A DNA stretch of 64,000 bases. Origin: Amycolatopsis sp. QT-25 (GTDB taxonomy: Bacteria; Actinomycetota; Actinomycetes; Mycobacteriales; Pseudonocardiaceae). The notes below the pieces were generated by a model. The model was given only the letters and a program-made list of their open reading frames with translations. It did no database searches and was not told where the DNA came from. Location of the stretch: assembly GCF_029369745.1 (NCBI RefSeq), contig NZ_CP120210.1, forward strand, positions 7,626,001 to 7,690,000. Direction: 5' to 3'. Made by a program: the position numbers and the translations under genes. Shown piece by piece: positions 1 to 8,253 of this stretch (position 1 is the first letter of the stretch; each line of letters opens with the position of its first letter).

Positions 1-990
1 TCGCTCGACGAAGACTCGGCCGACATCCAGGACGCCGCCGGCCAGACCGGTGACGAGAACTTCCTGATGGTCGGCTCCGACACCCGTGACGGCGCGGCCG
101 CCGAAGACGGGGTCGGCGACGCGGACGGCACCCCGGGCGCCCGTTCGGACACGGTGATGATCGCGCACGTCCCCGCCGACCGGCAGCGCGTCGTCATGGT
201 CTCGTTCCCGCGCGACCTCGAAATCAACCGCCCCGAATGCAAGCGCTGGGACCCGGCGACGTCGTCGTACAAGGACGAGACCTCGCCGGCGCAGAAGATC
301 GCGAAGCTGAACACGGCCTACGCGGTCGGCGGCCCGCAGTGCGTCACGAAGGTCATCCAGCAGATCACCGGCATGAAGATCAACCACTTCGTCGGGATCG
401 ACTTCAACGGCTTCAAATCCATGGTCGACGCCGTGCAGGGCGTCACCGTGTACAACGACAAGCCGATCGACGACACCACGCTCGGCATGATCATTCCGCA
501 GGCCGGCGAGGTCCGGATCTCCGGCGACCAGGCGCTCAACTACGTCCGGGCACGGCACGTCAAGGGCGACCGGACCTCGGACTACGGCCGGATCAAACGC
601 CAGCAGGCCTTCCTCGGCGCGCTGCTGAAGACCGTGATGTCGAAGGACGTCATCCTGGACACCGGCAAGCTCAGCGGCTTCATCGACGCGTTCGCCAAAG
701 CCACCTTCGGCGAGAACCTCGGCATCAAGCAGATGATGACGCTGGCGAAGTCGATGCGCGGCATGGGCTCGGACAAGGTCAAGTTCCTCACCGTGCCCAC
801 CACCGAAGAAGCGAACAAACGCGGCAACGAGGTGTTGGTGCAGAGCAGGGCGAAGGCCGTCTTCGACGCGCTGATCAACAACACCCCGCTGGAAGAGAAG
901 GCGCCGACGCCTCCCGCGAGCGACACGGCGGCCCCTCCGACCAGCTCCGCCAAGTCCGGCGGCGCCAAGAAGAGCACCAGCTCGGGTTGA
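1..990 (+). CDS. LytR-CpsA-Psr (LCP) family protein, 5' truncated
   Basis: The reading frame is open from the first base of the window, so the N-terminus (cytoplasmic tail, membrane anchor) lies outside. The visible 329 residues carry an LCP domain: FLMVGSDTRDG near the start, then RSDTVMIAHV and VSFPRDL, the Asp/Arg-rich pyrophosphate-binding motifs of the family. A Pro/Ser/Ala/Lys-rich tail of about 40 residues ends the protein. LCP proteins sit outside the membrane and transfer glycopolymers such as arabinogalactan or teichoic-acid-like chains to peptidoglycan. The family call is firm; the exact substrate is not visible. Confidence 0.9.
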   Translation, partial: SLDEDSADIQDAAGQTGDENFLMVGSDTRDGAAAEDGVGDADGTPGARSDTVMIAHVPADRQRVVMVSFPRDLEINRPECKRWDPATSSYKDETSPAQKIAKLNTAYAVGGPQCVTKVIQQITGMKINHFVGIDFNGFKSMVDAVQGVTVYNDKPIDDTTLGMIIPQAGEVRISGDQALNYVRARHVKGDRTSDYGRIKRQQAFLGALLKTVMSKDVILDTGKLSGFIDAFAKATFGENLGIKQMMTLAKSMRGMGSDKVKFLTVPTTEEANKRGNEVLVQSRAKAVFDALINNTPLEEKAPTPPASDTAAPPTSSAKSGGAKKSTSSG

Positions 991-1009
991 GGATCATTCG
1001 TTAGTCCGG

Positions 1010-1031
1010 GTTCACGCCGGGTTCACTCTGG
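1010..1031 (+). promoter_or_regulatory. PHO box upstream of phoU
   Basis: Two head-to-tail 11-bp units, GTTCACGCCGG and GTTCACTCTGG, match the direct-repeat PHO box bound by the response regulator PhoP in Streptomyces. The box ends 39 bases before the phoU start. A weaker third unit (GTTCCCC) begins near 1051. PhoP control of phoU is inferred from the motif. Confidence 0.65.
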
Positions 1032-1070
1032 GATGCGGCTTTTGCTGCCTGTTCCCCGTAGGGTTGGGCC

Positions 1071-1733
1071 ATGCGTGAGGCTTACCATGTCGAACTCGAA
1101 CAGCTCGCCGAGAACCTAGCGAGCATGTCCCTCCAGGTCGCCGACGCGATGGAGCGGGCGACCCGGGCGTTGCTCGAGGTCGATCTCGGACTCGCCGAGC
1201 AGGTGATCAGCGACGACGCGAAGGTCGACGACGCGCGCGCCGAATGCGAGGAGCAGGCGTACGCGCTGCTGGCGCTGCAGGCACCCGTCGCGACCGACCT
1301 GCGGACCGTCCTCGCCGCGATCCACGCGGCGGAGAGCCTGGAACGAATGGGCGATCTGGCGCTGCACGTGGCCAAGGCCGCGCGCCGCCGTCACCCGGAC
1401 CCGGTCCTGCCCGAAGAGGTGAAGGCCGACTTCGCCAAGATGGGCGAGGTCGGGGTGAGCCTGGCCCGCCAGGTCGAGCAGGTCATCAAGTCCAAGGACG
1501 TCGAGGCCGCCCGCACGATCGAGTCGGACGACGACGAGGTCGACGAGATCCACAAGCACCTGTTCACCGTCATCATGGACCGGAACTGGGACCACGGCGT
1601 CGCCGCGGCCGTGGACGTCACCCTGCTGGGCCGCTTCTACGAGCGCTTCGCCGACCACGCCGTCTCGGTGGCGCGCCGGATGATCTTCGTGGTGACCGGC
1701 AAGATGCCCGGGTACGGACCGGACGAGCTGTAG
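1071..1733 (+). CDS. phoU: Phosphate transport system regulator PhoU
   Basis: A 220-residue protein made of two three-helix PhoU bundles, with the acidic metal-binding stretches typical of the family (ALLEVDLGLAEQVI near residue 36, TIESDDDEVDEI near 146). PhoU damps high-affinity phosphate uptake and the PhoR/PhoP two-component system. The ATG at 1071 starts directly with MREAYHVELE, a canonical PhoU N-terminus. The gene converges on pstSCAB and has its own PHO box, so both units are probably in the phosphate-starvation regulon. The separation from the pst operon matches the arrangement of phoY genes in mycobacteria. Confidence 0.95.
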   Translation: MREAYHVELEQLAENLASMSLQVADAMERATRALLEVDLGLAEQVISDDAKVDDARAECEEQAYALLALQAPVATDLRTVLAAIHAAESLERMGDLALHVAKAARRRHPDPVLPEEVKADFAKMGEVGVSLARQVEQVIKSKDVEAARTIESDDDEVDEIHKHLFTVIMDRNWDHGVAAAVDVTLLGRFYERFADHAVSVARRMIFVVTGKMPGYGPDEL

Positions 1734-1752
1734 GGACTACCCATAGAGGACG

Positions 1753-1803
1753 TGAGGAAGGGGCCCTTCACCGCATGTGGCGCGGTGAAGGGCCCCTTCC
1801 TCA
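1753..1803. repeat. Palindromic intergenic repeat, family 1; probable bidirectional terminator
   Basis: A perfect inverted repeat of 22 bp arms (1753-1774 and 1782-1803) with a 7-base loop sits 20 bases after phoU. The core GGTGAAGGGCCCCTTCC is shared with the elements at 11.4, 16.4 and 34.8 kb. It could end transcripts from phoU and, if read through, from pstB. Confidence 0.7.
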
Positions 1804-2069
1804 TGTCAGCTCCCCCCTGCTCACGACCGCCCTGCGCGCATGTTGCCTCGGAAGCACGGGCCGACCTCGCGTGGGTCGTGAGTGGCAAAGAGGGTTGTTG
1901 AGAAGCAAGTCGAACCTGTCGTGTCGCGGGCTTGTGGTCGCTCTGTGCAGGCGGTTCGCGGGTCGCGAAGGCCTCCTTGCCACTCTCAAGGTAGGGAAGG
2001 AGACTTTAGCTTCCTTCAGATGTGATTCCTGGTGACAGGGGGACGGCTGTGACGCCAGCCCCGGATCTC

Positions 2070-2130
2070 CAAGTCCGTGAAGGCCTCCTTGAAGGACCCT
2101 AGGTCCCTCAAGGAGGCCTTCACGGACTTG
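2070..2130. repeat. Palindromic intergenic repeat, family 1 (GTCCGTGAAGGCCTCCTTGA type)
   Basis: Arms 2070-2098 and 2102-2130 (29 bp, one mismatch) enclose a 3-base loop. Nearly the same sequence recurs at 16281-16335. It lies between the convergent phoU and pstB genes. Confidence 0.75.
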
Positions 2131-2176
2131 TCCCCACCCGGCGGCCGCCCTTCGCTCCAAACCCCAAGCGCGCAAA

Positions 2177-2212
2177 GGCCCCTTCCCGCGGCTGAGCCGA
2201 GGAAAGGGGGCC
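2177..2212 (-). terminator. Terminator-like hairpin after pstB
   Basis: GGCCCCTTCC at 2177 pairs imperfectly with GGAAAGGGGGCC at 2201, around an inner CGGC-TGA-GCCG stem. It ends 15 bases past the pstB stop codon on the minus strand. No U-tract, as is usual in high-GC actinobacteria. Confidence 0.45.
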
Positions 2213-2227
2213 GATGCCGAGGGAGAC

Positions 2228-3004
2228 TCAGCCGAAGCGGCCCGAGATGTAGTCCTCGGTCGCCTTCTCGTCCGGGTTCGAGAAGATCTTCTCGGTGTCG
2301 TTCAGCTCCACCAGGCGCCCCGGCTGGCCGACGCCCGCCAGGTTGAAGAACGCGGTCTGGTCCGAGACCCGCGCCGCCTGCTGCATGTTGTGGGTCACGA
2401 TGACGATCGTGTACTCCTTCTTGAGCTCACCGATCAGGTCCTCGATGGCCAGCGTCGAGATCGGGTCGAGCGCGGAGCACGGTTCGTCCATCAGCAGCAC
2501 GTCGGGCCGCACGGCGATCGCCCGCGCGATGCAGAGCCGCTGCTGCTGACCGCCGGAGAGGCCGCCGCCCGGCTTGTTCAGCCGGTCCTTGACCTCGTTC
2601 CACAGGTTCGCGCCGCGCAGCGCGCGCTCGGCGACCTCGTCGAGTTCCTTCTTGCCCTTGGCACCGCCGAGGCGGAGGCCCGCCACGACGTTGTCGCGGA
2701 TCGACATCGTCGGGAACGGGTTGGGCCGCTGGAACACCATGCCGATGGTGCGGCGGACCTGCACCGGGTCGACGCCGGCGCCGTAGATGTCCTCGCCGTC
2801 GAGCAGCACCTCGCCCTCGACGCGGGCGCCGGGGATGACTTCGTGCATACGGTTCAGCGTGCGCAGCACCGTCGACTTGCCGCAGCCCGAAGGGCCGATG
2901 AACGCGGTGACGTTCCGCGGCGGCACCGAGAGGGTGACGCCGTCCACGGCGTGGAATTTGCCGTAGTAGATGTCCACGTCTTTGACGTCGATTCGTTTGG
3001 CCAT
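2228..3004 (-). CDS. pstB: Phosphate ABC transporter ATP-binding protein PstB
   Basis: A 258-residue ABC ATPase that powers phosphate import by PstSCA. Visible motifs are Walker A GPSGCGKST, the signature LSGGQQQR and Walker B LLMDEPCSALDP, with the PstB-typical FQRPNPFPTMSI after the Q-loop. The ATG at 3004 (MAKRIDVKDVDIYYG) was chosen because it gives the usual PstB start and follows the pstA stop by 10 bases; an upstream in-frame ATG at 3046 would overlap pstA. Last gene of the pst operon. Confidence 0.96.
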   Translation of the reverse strand: MAKRIDVKDVDIYYGKFHAVDGVTLSVPPRNVTAFIGPSGCGKSTVLRTLNRMHEVIPGARVEGEVLLDGEDIYGAGVDPVQVRRTIGMVFQRPNPFPTMSIRDNVVAGLRLGGAKGKKELDEVAERALRGANLWNEVKDRLNKPGGGLSGGQQQRLCIARAIAVRPDVLLMDEPCSALDPISTLAIEDLIGELKKEYTIVIVTHNMQQAARVSDQTAFFNLAGVGQPGRLVELNDTEKIFSNPDEKATEDYISGRFG

Positions 3005-3014
3005 CTCAAACAGC

Positions 3015-3932
3015 TCACTTCTTCTTCGGGGCGACAAGACGGGCAAAGAGCATGGCGAGGAGGTTCACGATCGCGATGATCAGCACGAGGGTGAGCGCGG
3101 CACCCCAGATCCTGTCGAACGCGACGGTGCCTTCGTCGAACGGGTTGCTGACCCGTTCGTTGTTCATCAGAAGCGGCAGAGCGGCCTGCTCGCCCCCGAA
3201 GATGTCCCAGTTCACGTAGGCCGAGTAGCCCACGAGGACCAGCAGCGGCGCGGTCTCGCCCATGACCCGGGCGAGCGCCATCATGATGCCGCCGATGATG
3301 CCGGACAGCGCGGTCGGCAGGACGATCTTCATGATCGTCTTCCACTTCGGCACGCCGAGCGCGTAGGAGGCTTCACGCAGGTCGTCGGGGACGATCCGCA
3401 GCATCTCCTCCGAGGAGCGCACGACCACCGGGATCATCAGCAGCACCAGGGCAAGCGACACGGCGAAACCGCTGCGCGGGAGACCGAACGTGGTGATCCA
3501 CAGCGCGTAGATGAACAGCGCCGCCACGATCGAGGGGACACCGGAGAGGATGTCCACCATGAACGTCGTGACCTTCGCGAGCCTGCCGCGGCCGTACTCG
3601 ACCAGGTAGATCGCGACCAGCATGCCGATCGGGACCGCGATGATCGCGCAGACCACACCCTGCAGCACCGAACCGATGACGGCGTGGGCCACGCCGCCGC
3701 CGACCTCGTCCGACAACACCGAGCCGAAGTCCTCGGTCCACCAGTTGCTGTAGGGGATCCGCTTGACGCCGTTGACGACCACCGTGGCGAGCAGCCACAC
3801 CAGCGGCACGACGGCGATGAGGAACGACAGCCAGATCAGGACCGTGGCGAGGCCGTTCTTGGTCTTCCTCGCGAGGCTGACCTGCTGGAAGGCGGGGGTG
3901 GTGGCGGGGGTCTTCTCGAGCGTGGTGGACAT
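3015..3932 (-). CDS. pstA: Phosphate ABC transporter permease PstA
   Basis: A 305-residue membrane protein with about six hydrophobic segments and the EAA-type loop (EASYALGVPKWKTIMKIVLP) that couples to PstB. It forms the phosphate channel with PstC. The start lies 2 bases after the pstC stop codon, so translation is probably coupled. The C-terminus ends in APKKK. Confidence 0.95.
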   Translation of the reverse strand: MSTTLEKTPATTPAFQQVSLARKTKNGLATVLIWLSFLIAVVPLVWLLATVVVNGVKRIPYSNWWTEDFGSVLSDEVGGGVAHAVIGSVLQGVVCAIIAVPIGMLVAIYLVEYGRGRLAKVTTFMVDILSGVPSIVAALFIYALWITTFGLPRSGFAVSLALVLLMIPVVVRSSEEMLRIVPDDLREASYALGVPKWKTIMKIVLPTALSGIIGGIMMALARVMGETAPLLVLVGYSAYVNWDIFGGEQAALPLLMNNERVSNPFDEGTVAFDRIWGAALTLVLIIAIVNLLAMLFARLVAPKKK

Positions 3933-3934
3933 GC

Positions 3935-5008
3935 TCAGTCCCCCTTCTTGGCGATGATGGATCGCGCGGCGAAGTTGACGACGAACGTCAGCAGGAACAG
4001 CACGAGACCGGCCGCGATGTAGGCACCCGCCGAGATCTCGTTGTTGAGTTCCGCGTAGTCCGCCGCGATCTTCGAGGCGAACGTGGCGCCGCCGTCGAAG
4101 AGGCTCCAGGTGAACTCGCGGCCCACCGCGCCGGTCAGGATGATCGCGAGCGCGATCGTCTCGCCGAGCGCGCGGCCGAGGCCGAGCATGGAGGCGCCGA
4201 TGTACCCCGCCTTGCCGAACGGCAGCACCGTGGTGCGGATGACCTCCCAGCGGGTGGCGCCCAGCGCCAGCGCGCCTTCGATGTGCGGGGTCGGCGTCCG
4301 CTCGAACACCTCACGCGACAGCGAGGTGATGATCGGCAGGATCATCACGGCGAGCACGATGCCCGCGGTGAAGATCGTGCCGCGCATGTCCGGCGAGACG
4401 TTGCCCGCCGCGAAGATCGGGATCCACGAGAAGGTGTCGTTGACCCACTGGGAGAAGGGCTCGATCGTCGGCGCGAAGACCATCAGGCCCCACAGGCCGT
4501 AGATGATCGAGGGGACCGCGGCGAGCAGGTCGATCACGTAGGCGAACGGCCGCGCCAGCCGCTTCGGCGCGTATTGGGTCAGGAAGAGGGCGATGCCGAG
4601 CGAGATCGGCATCGCGATGACCAGCGCCAGCAGCGACGAATAGACCGTGACCAGCAGCAGGCCCATGATGCCGAACCGCAGGTCGCCCGGATCGGTCTGC
4701 CAGACCTGGCTGGTCAGGAAGCTCGCGTTGTCGGCCTGGAGCGCCGGAATGGCCTGCACCAGCAGGAACAGCCCGATCAGGCCGATCAGTGCGACGACGA
4801 AGACGCCGGCACCGGTGGTCAGGAACTGGAAGATGCGGTCACCGGGTCGCACCGTCCTGGAATTGGGGCTCGCGAGCGGCACCGAGGACTTCTCGGGCGG
4901 TGACGCGGCAGGTTGCTCCGAAATCGGGTCCTCCGTGAAGGTCTCGCGGACGCCAGAACGCCCACCGGGGTCGCCGGTGGGCGTTCTGGGCGAAGAGGAA
5001 TCGCTCAT
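3935..5008 (-). CDS. pstC: Phosphate ABC transporter permease PstC
   Basis: A 357-residue permease with a Ser/Pro-rich cytoplasmic tail of roughly 65 residues before the first membrane segment. The coupling loop (EGALALGATRWEVIRTTVLP) is clear. It lies 56 bases after pstS and just before pstA in the same operon. Family length is normally about 310-340, so the extra length is the N-terminal tail, common in actinobacteria. Confidence 0.95.
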   Translation of the reverse strand: MSDSSSPRTPTGDPGGRSGVRETFTEDPISEQPAASPPEKSSVPLASPNSRTVRPGDRIFQFLTTGAGVFVVALIGLIGLFLLVQAIPALQADNASFLTSQVWQTDPGDLRFGIMGLLLVTVYSSLLALVIAMPISLGIALFLTQYAPKRLARPFAYVIDLLAAVPSIIYGLWGLMVFAPTIEPFSQWVNDTFSWIPIFAAGNVSPDMRGTIFTAGIVLAVMILPIITSLSREVFERTPTPHIEGALALGATRWEVIRTTVLPFGKAGYIGASMLGLGRALGETIALAIILTGAVGREFTWSLFDGGATFASKIAADYAELNNEISAGAYIAAGLVLFLLTFVVNFAARSIIAKKGD

Positions 5009-5064
5009 CGACTACTTCTGTCCAGCCTGTCTTTGCTGATCAACCTGAAGGTTGGCGAACAGGG

Positions 5065-6192
5065 TCAGGCGATGGCCTTGACAGCGGTCAGGACCTTGTC
5101 CTGCAGGCTCTGCGGGATCGGCACGTAACCCTTGTCCGCGAGCGGCTTCTGGCCGTCCGTCGCGGCGACGGTCAGGAAGGCCTTGACGGCCTTGGCGACC
5201 TCGGCGTCGGCGTACTTCGAGCAGACGATCTCGTAGGTGGCGAGGATGACCGGGTACGCGCCGGCGACGTTGCTGCCGTAGATCGCGTCGAGGTCGAGGG
5301 CGAGGTCGTTGGTGCCCTCCTTCTTGAACTTCGCCGCGTCGAGGGACTTGGCGACGTTCGCCGCGCTGAGCTCGACACCGCCGGAGCCGCTGTCGATCAG
5401 GGCGGCGTTGAGGCCGTCCTTCGCGAAGGCGGACTCGACGTAGGTGATGGCACCGTCGGTGGCCTTGACCGCGCTGGCCACACCGTTGGACTTCTCGGCA
5501 CCGTTACCGACGCCACCGTTGAACTTCTTGCCGTCGCCCTGGGTCCAGGCGCCCTTCGAGGCGACCTTCAGGTACTTCTGGAAGTTGTCGGTGGTGCCCG
5601 ACTCGTCGGTGCGGGAGATGACCTGGATCGGCTTGTCCGGCAGGTTGACGCTCTCGTTGCCCTTGACCGCCTTGATGGCCGGGTCGTTCCACTTGGTGAT
5701 GCCGCCGTTGAAGATCTTGGCGGTGACCTCCGGGGTAAGGGTCAGCTTGTCGACCCCGGAAACCTTGTAGGCGACCGCGACCGGGCCGATGACGAGCGGG
5801 AGGTTCCAGGCGTCGGAGGCGCACCGGGCCTTGGCCTTGTCGGCTTCCTCACCGGACTTGAGCGGCGAGTCGGATCCGGCGAAGTCGACCTGGTTGCCGT
5901 TGAACTGCTTGACGCCGGCGCCCGAACCGCTGGGGTTGTAGTTCACCTTCTGGCCGGAGCACTTGGCGGCGTAGGCCTGCACGAAGATGTCGATCGCGGT
6001 CTTCTGCGCGGACGAGCCCTCGGCCGAAAGCGGGTTCTTGCCGCCGCATTCGACGTCGGCCGTGCCGCTGGGAGCGGCGGCGGCACCGGTGTTACCGGGC
6101 TTGGTCGTCGCCGGGTCGGATCCACAGGCGCCGAGCACGAGGGCGGCGGTGGCCACGATGCCGATCGCGCCCGCGGGCCGCATGATCTTCAC
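5065..6192 (-). CDS. pstS: Phosphate-binding lipoprotein PstS
   Basis: A 375-residue periplasmic-type binding protein anchored by a lipobox (VLGACGSD, about residues 18-25 from the chosen start). Phosphate-binding stretches SSAQKTAIDIF, GSGAGVKQF, AGSDSPL and SRTDESGTT are all present. The GTG at 6192 was preferred because GGAGG lies 7 bases upstream and it gives a normal signal peptide; an earlier in-frame ATG at 6261 would add a charged 23-residue leader. First gene of pstSCAB, with a PHO box about 100 bases upstream. Confidence 0.95.
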   Translation of the reverse strand: MKIMRPAGAIGIVATAALVLGACGSDPATTKPGNTGAAAAPSGTADVECGGKNPLSAEGSSAQKTAIDIFVQAYAAKCSGQKVNYNPSGSGAGVKQFNGNQVDFAGSDSPLKSGEEADKAKARCASDAWNLPLVIGPVAVAYKVSGVDKLTLTPEVTAKIFNGGITKWNDPAIKAVKGNESVNLPDKPIQVISRTDESGTTDNFQKYLKVASKGAWTQGDGKKFNGGVGNGAEKSNGVASAVKATDGAITYVESAFAKDGLNAALIDSGSGGVELSAANVAKSLDAAKFKKEGTNDLALDLDAIYGSNVAGAYPVILATYEIVCSKYADAEVAKAVKAFLTVAATDGQKPLADKGYVPIPQSLQDKVLTAVKAIA

Positions 6193-6290
6193 TGCATTTC
6201 CTCCACTGGGAGACTTTCGCCGGATCGGTGGAACGGGAGCGTTCCTTCCGGACCCGGACATTAAGCACCGACAGTGGACAGGCGGCCGTC

Positions 6291-6312
6291 ACAGGGTGAA
6301 CGGCAAGTGAAC
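6291..6312 (-). promoter_or_regulatory. PHO box upstream of pstS
   Basis: On the minus strand two adjacent 11-bp units, GTTCACTTGCC and GTTCACCCTGT, form a direct-repeat PHO box 99 bases before the pstS start. This is the expected PhoP binding site for phosphate-starvation induction of the pst operon. Its agreement with the site at 1010-1031 strengthens both calls. Confidence 0.7.
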
Positions 6313-6421
6313 AAGGCGGCCGATGTGAGCAGCGCGACTACTCCGAAAGGGGTCCGTGTCCCGGCCGTGACCTGCGCGTCTGCTCTCCGTGACCGGTCAA
6401 GTGCCGCACGTGGGAAGGCGG

Positions 6422-7297
6422 TTACCGAGCGTATTGAACGTCGACCTCGTATCGAGTGAAGCCCAGCTTCGAATAAACGGCGAGCGCGGGGGCGTTGTCG
6501 CCTTCGACGTACAAGATCACTTGGCCCAGTCCGCGATCGCGGAGATACCGCAGTCCGGCGAGCGTGAGTGCCTTGCCGAGGCCGCCGCCTTGCGCGTCCG
6601 GATCGATGCCCACGACGTAGACCTCGCCGGCGGGCTCGCCGCCGAACCGGCCGGGAACGGCTTCGTGCACCTTCGTCCAGTGGAAGCCGACGACCTCACC
6701 GTTCTCCTCGGCGAGGAAGAAGCCTTCGGGGTCGAACCAGGCCTCGGTCTCGGTCGCGCGGACCTCGTCGGCGGTCAGGGCGCCCTGCTCGGGATGCCAG
6801 TCGAAGGCACGCGCGTTGACGCGGACCATCGCTTCCTCGTCCTGGCCGGGAACGAAGGTGCGCAGGGTGACGCCTTCGCGCGTCACGGGTTCCGGCCAGT
6901 CCGCGGCTTCGGCGTCGGCGTGCAGGATCAGCAGTTCCCGAGCGCGTTCGAAGCCTTCGGTCCCGGCGAGGTGGACGGCGGCGGGGTGATCGCCGTGCGC
7001 CCAGACCCGCAGCGGCTTCCCCGCGACGTGTTCGACGAGCGCCTTGGTCAGCGCTCTGCCGTGCCCGGAACGGCGATGCGCGGGGTGGACGAACAGTTCG
7101 GCGACCTGGTTTCCGTGCGAGTCGCCTTCGGTGTCGAGGTGCGCGTACGCGACCAGTTCGCCGTCGAGATGTCCCAGAAGATGCTGTCCACCGGCGAAAC
7201 CGGTGTCCAAGGGATCCCCGTCGGCCTCGCGCACGGCGAGCAGGAAGTCGCGGATCTCTTCCGGTTCCGGTTCACCGGTCCACAGCAGTTCGAGCAT
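6422..7297 (-). CDS. mshD: Mycothiol synthase MshD
   Basis: A 291-residue protein built of two GNAT acetyltransferase domains. It acetylates Cys-GlcN-Ins with acetyl-CoA in the last step of mycothiol synthesis. The acetyl-CoA loop of the second domain reads VVGIDPDAQGGGLGKALT; the first domain has a related ELFVHPAHRRSGHGRAL. Ends KLGFTRYEVDVQY, as in known MshD proteins. Adjacent to glnR, as in mycobacteria. Mycothiol is confined to Actinobacteria, so this gene is a strong taxonomic marker. Confidence 0.93.
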   Translation of the reverse strand: MLELLWTGEPEPEEIRDFLLAVREADGDPLDTGFAGGQHLLGHLDGELVAYAHLDTEGDSHGNQVAELFVHPAHRRSGHGRALTKALVEHVAGKPLRVWAHGDHPAAVHLAGTEGFERARELLILHADAEAADWPEPVTREGVTLRTFVPGQDEEAMVRVNARAFDWHPEQGALTADEVRATETEAWFDPEGFFLAEENGEVVGFHWTKVHEAVPGRFGGEPAGEVYVVGIDPDAQGGGLGKALTLAGLRYLRDRGLGQVILYVEGDNAPALAVYSKLGFTRYEVDVQYAR

Positions 7298-7363
7298 GAA
7301 ACCGACCCTACCGGGGAACCCTCCGGCCGCCCGGGCGTCTTGTCAGGCAGGAGGAGAGGGGGC

Positions 7364-8110
7364 TCAGTGCGCGGACTCGTAGACGCTCGCGTCCGGGGCC
7401 ACGGCCTGCTGCTTGGCCGCGGCGGCGGTGCCCTTGGCGGGCCGCTCGAACTTGTAACCGACGTTGCGCACGGTCCCGATCATCTGCTCGTGCTCCGGCC
7501 CCAGCTTCGCGCGCAGGCGCCGGACGTGGACGTCGACCGTGCGCGTGCCGCCGAAGAAGTCGTAACCCCAGACCTCCTGCAGCAACTGGGCGCGGGTGAA
7601 CACCCGGCCGGCGTGCTGCGCGAGGTACTTGAGGAGTTCGAACTCCTTGTAGGTGAGTTCGAGAGTGCGCTTACGCAGCTTCGCGGTGTACGTCGCCTCG
7701 TCGATGACCAGTTCGCCGACCCGGAGTTCGGCGTCGACCTGCGCGGCCGCGCCCTCGCGGGTGGTGACCAGCCGCAGGCGGGCGTCGACTTCGGCGGGAC
7801 CCGCGGTCGGAAGGAGGATGTCGTCGGTGCGCCATTCCGCGCTGACCGCGACCAGCCCGCCTTCGCCGACGACGGCGATGACCGGCGTGGAGGTCTCCTC
7901 CTCACCGGCGCCCTTGAGCAGACGGCAGAGACTCTTCGCGGAGGCGAGATCGCTGCGGGCGTCGAGGACGATGACGTCGCGGTGGCCCGCGTCGAGCAGC
8001 GCGGTCACTTCCGGAGCACGGACGCGTACGGTGTGGGGCAGCAGATCCAGGGCGGGCAGCACCGTGGTGGCATCCGCTTCCGGGGTCAGTACCAGAAGGT
8101 CCAGGCTCAT
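7364..8110 (-). CDS. glnR: OmpR-type orphan response regulator GlnR
   Basis: A 248-residue regulator with an N-terminal receiver-like domain and a C-terminal winged helix (LTYKEFELLKYLAQHAGRVF, then QEVWGYDFFGGTRTVDVHVR). The sequence resembles Streptomyces GlnR throughout, including DEATYTAKL and IGTVRNVGYKF. GlnR controls nitrogen assimilation genes and works without a paired kinase. The ATG at 8110 (MSLDLLVLTPEAD) matches the GlnR N-terminus; an in-frame start at 8152 would add 14 residues with no counterpart. Lies next to mshD, as does Rv0818 in M. tuberculosis. Confidence 0.9.
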   Translation of the reverse strand: MSLDLLVLTPEADATTVLPALDLLPHTVRVRAPEVTALLDAGHRDVIVLDARSDLASAKSLCRLLKGAGEEETSTPVIAVVGEGGLVAVSAEWRTDDILLPTAGPAEVDARLRLVTTREGAAAQVDAELRVGELVIDEATYTAKLRKRTLELTYKEFELLKYLAQHAGRVFTRAQLLQEVWGYDFFGGTRTVDVHVRRLRAKLGPEHEQMIGTVRNVGYKFERPAKGTAAAAKQQAVAPDASVYESAH

Positions 8111-8253
8111 CGCCGCACCGCCTTCAGTCGTGGTCGCCTCGAACGTGGCCACCGCCGGTGCTTGGTGAGAATAGCGGGTGAACAGCCGAGGACCTACCCC
8201 GTGCTGGATCGATCACACCTGGCCGAAGAGGGTTACGAAGGAGATTCGAAGCA

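Larger units (their letters stand above)
1734..2227. other. Gene-free region between convergent phoU and pstB
   Basis: About 490 bases with no credible gene. It holds two long palindromes (1753-1803 and 2070-2130) and a pstB-side terminator hairpin (2177-2212). A distant inverted pair, GAGTGGCAA near 1880 and TTGCCACTC near 1978, is also visible; its meaning is unknown. Confidence 0.7.
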
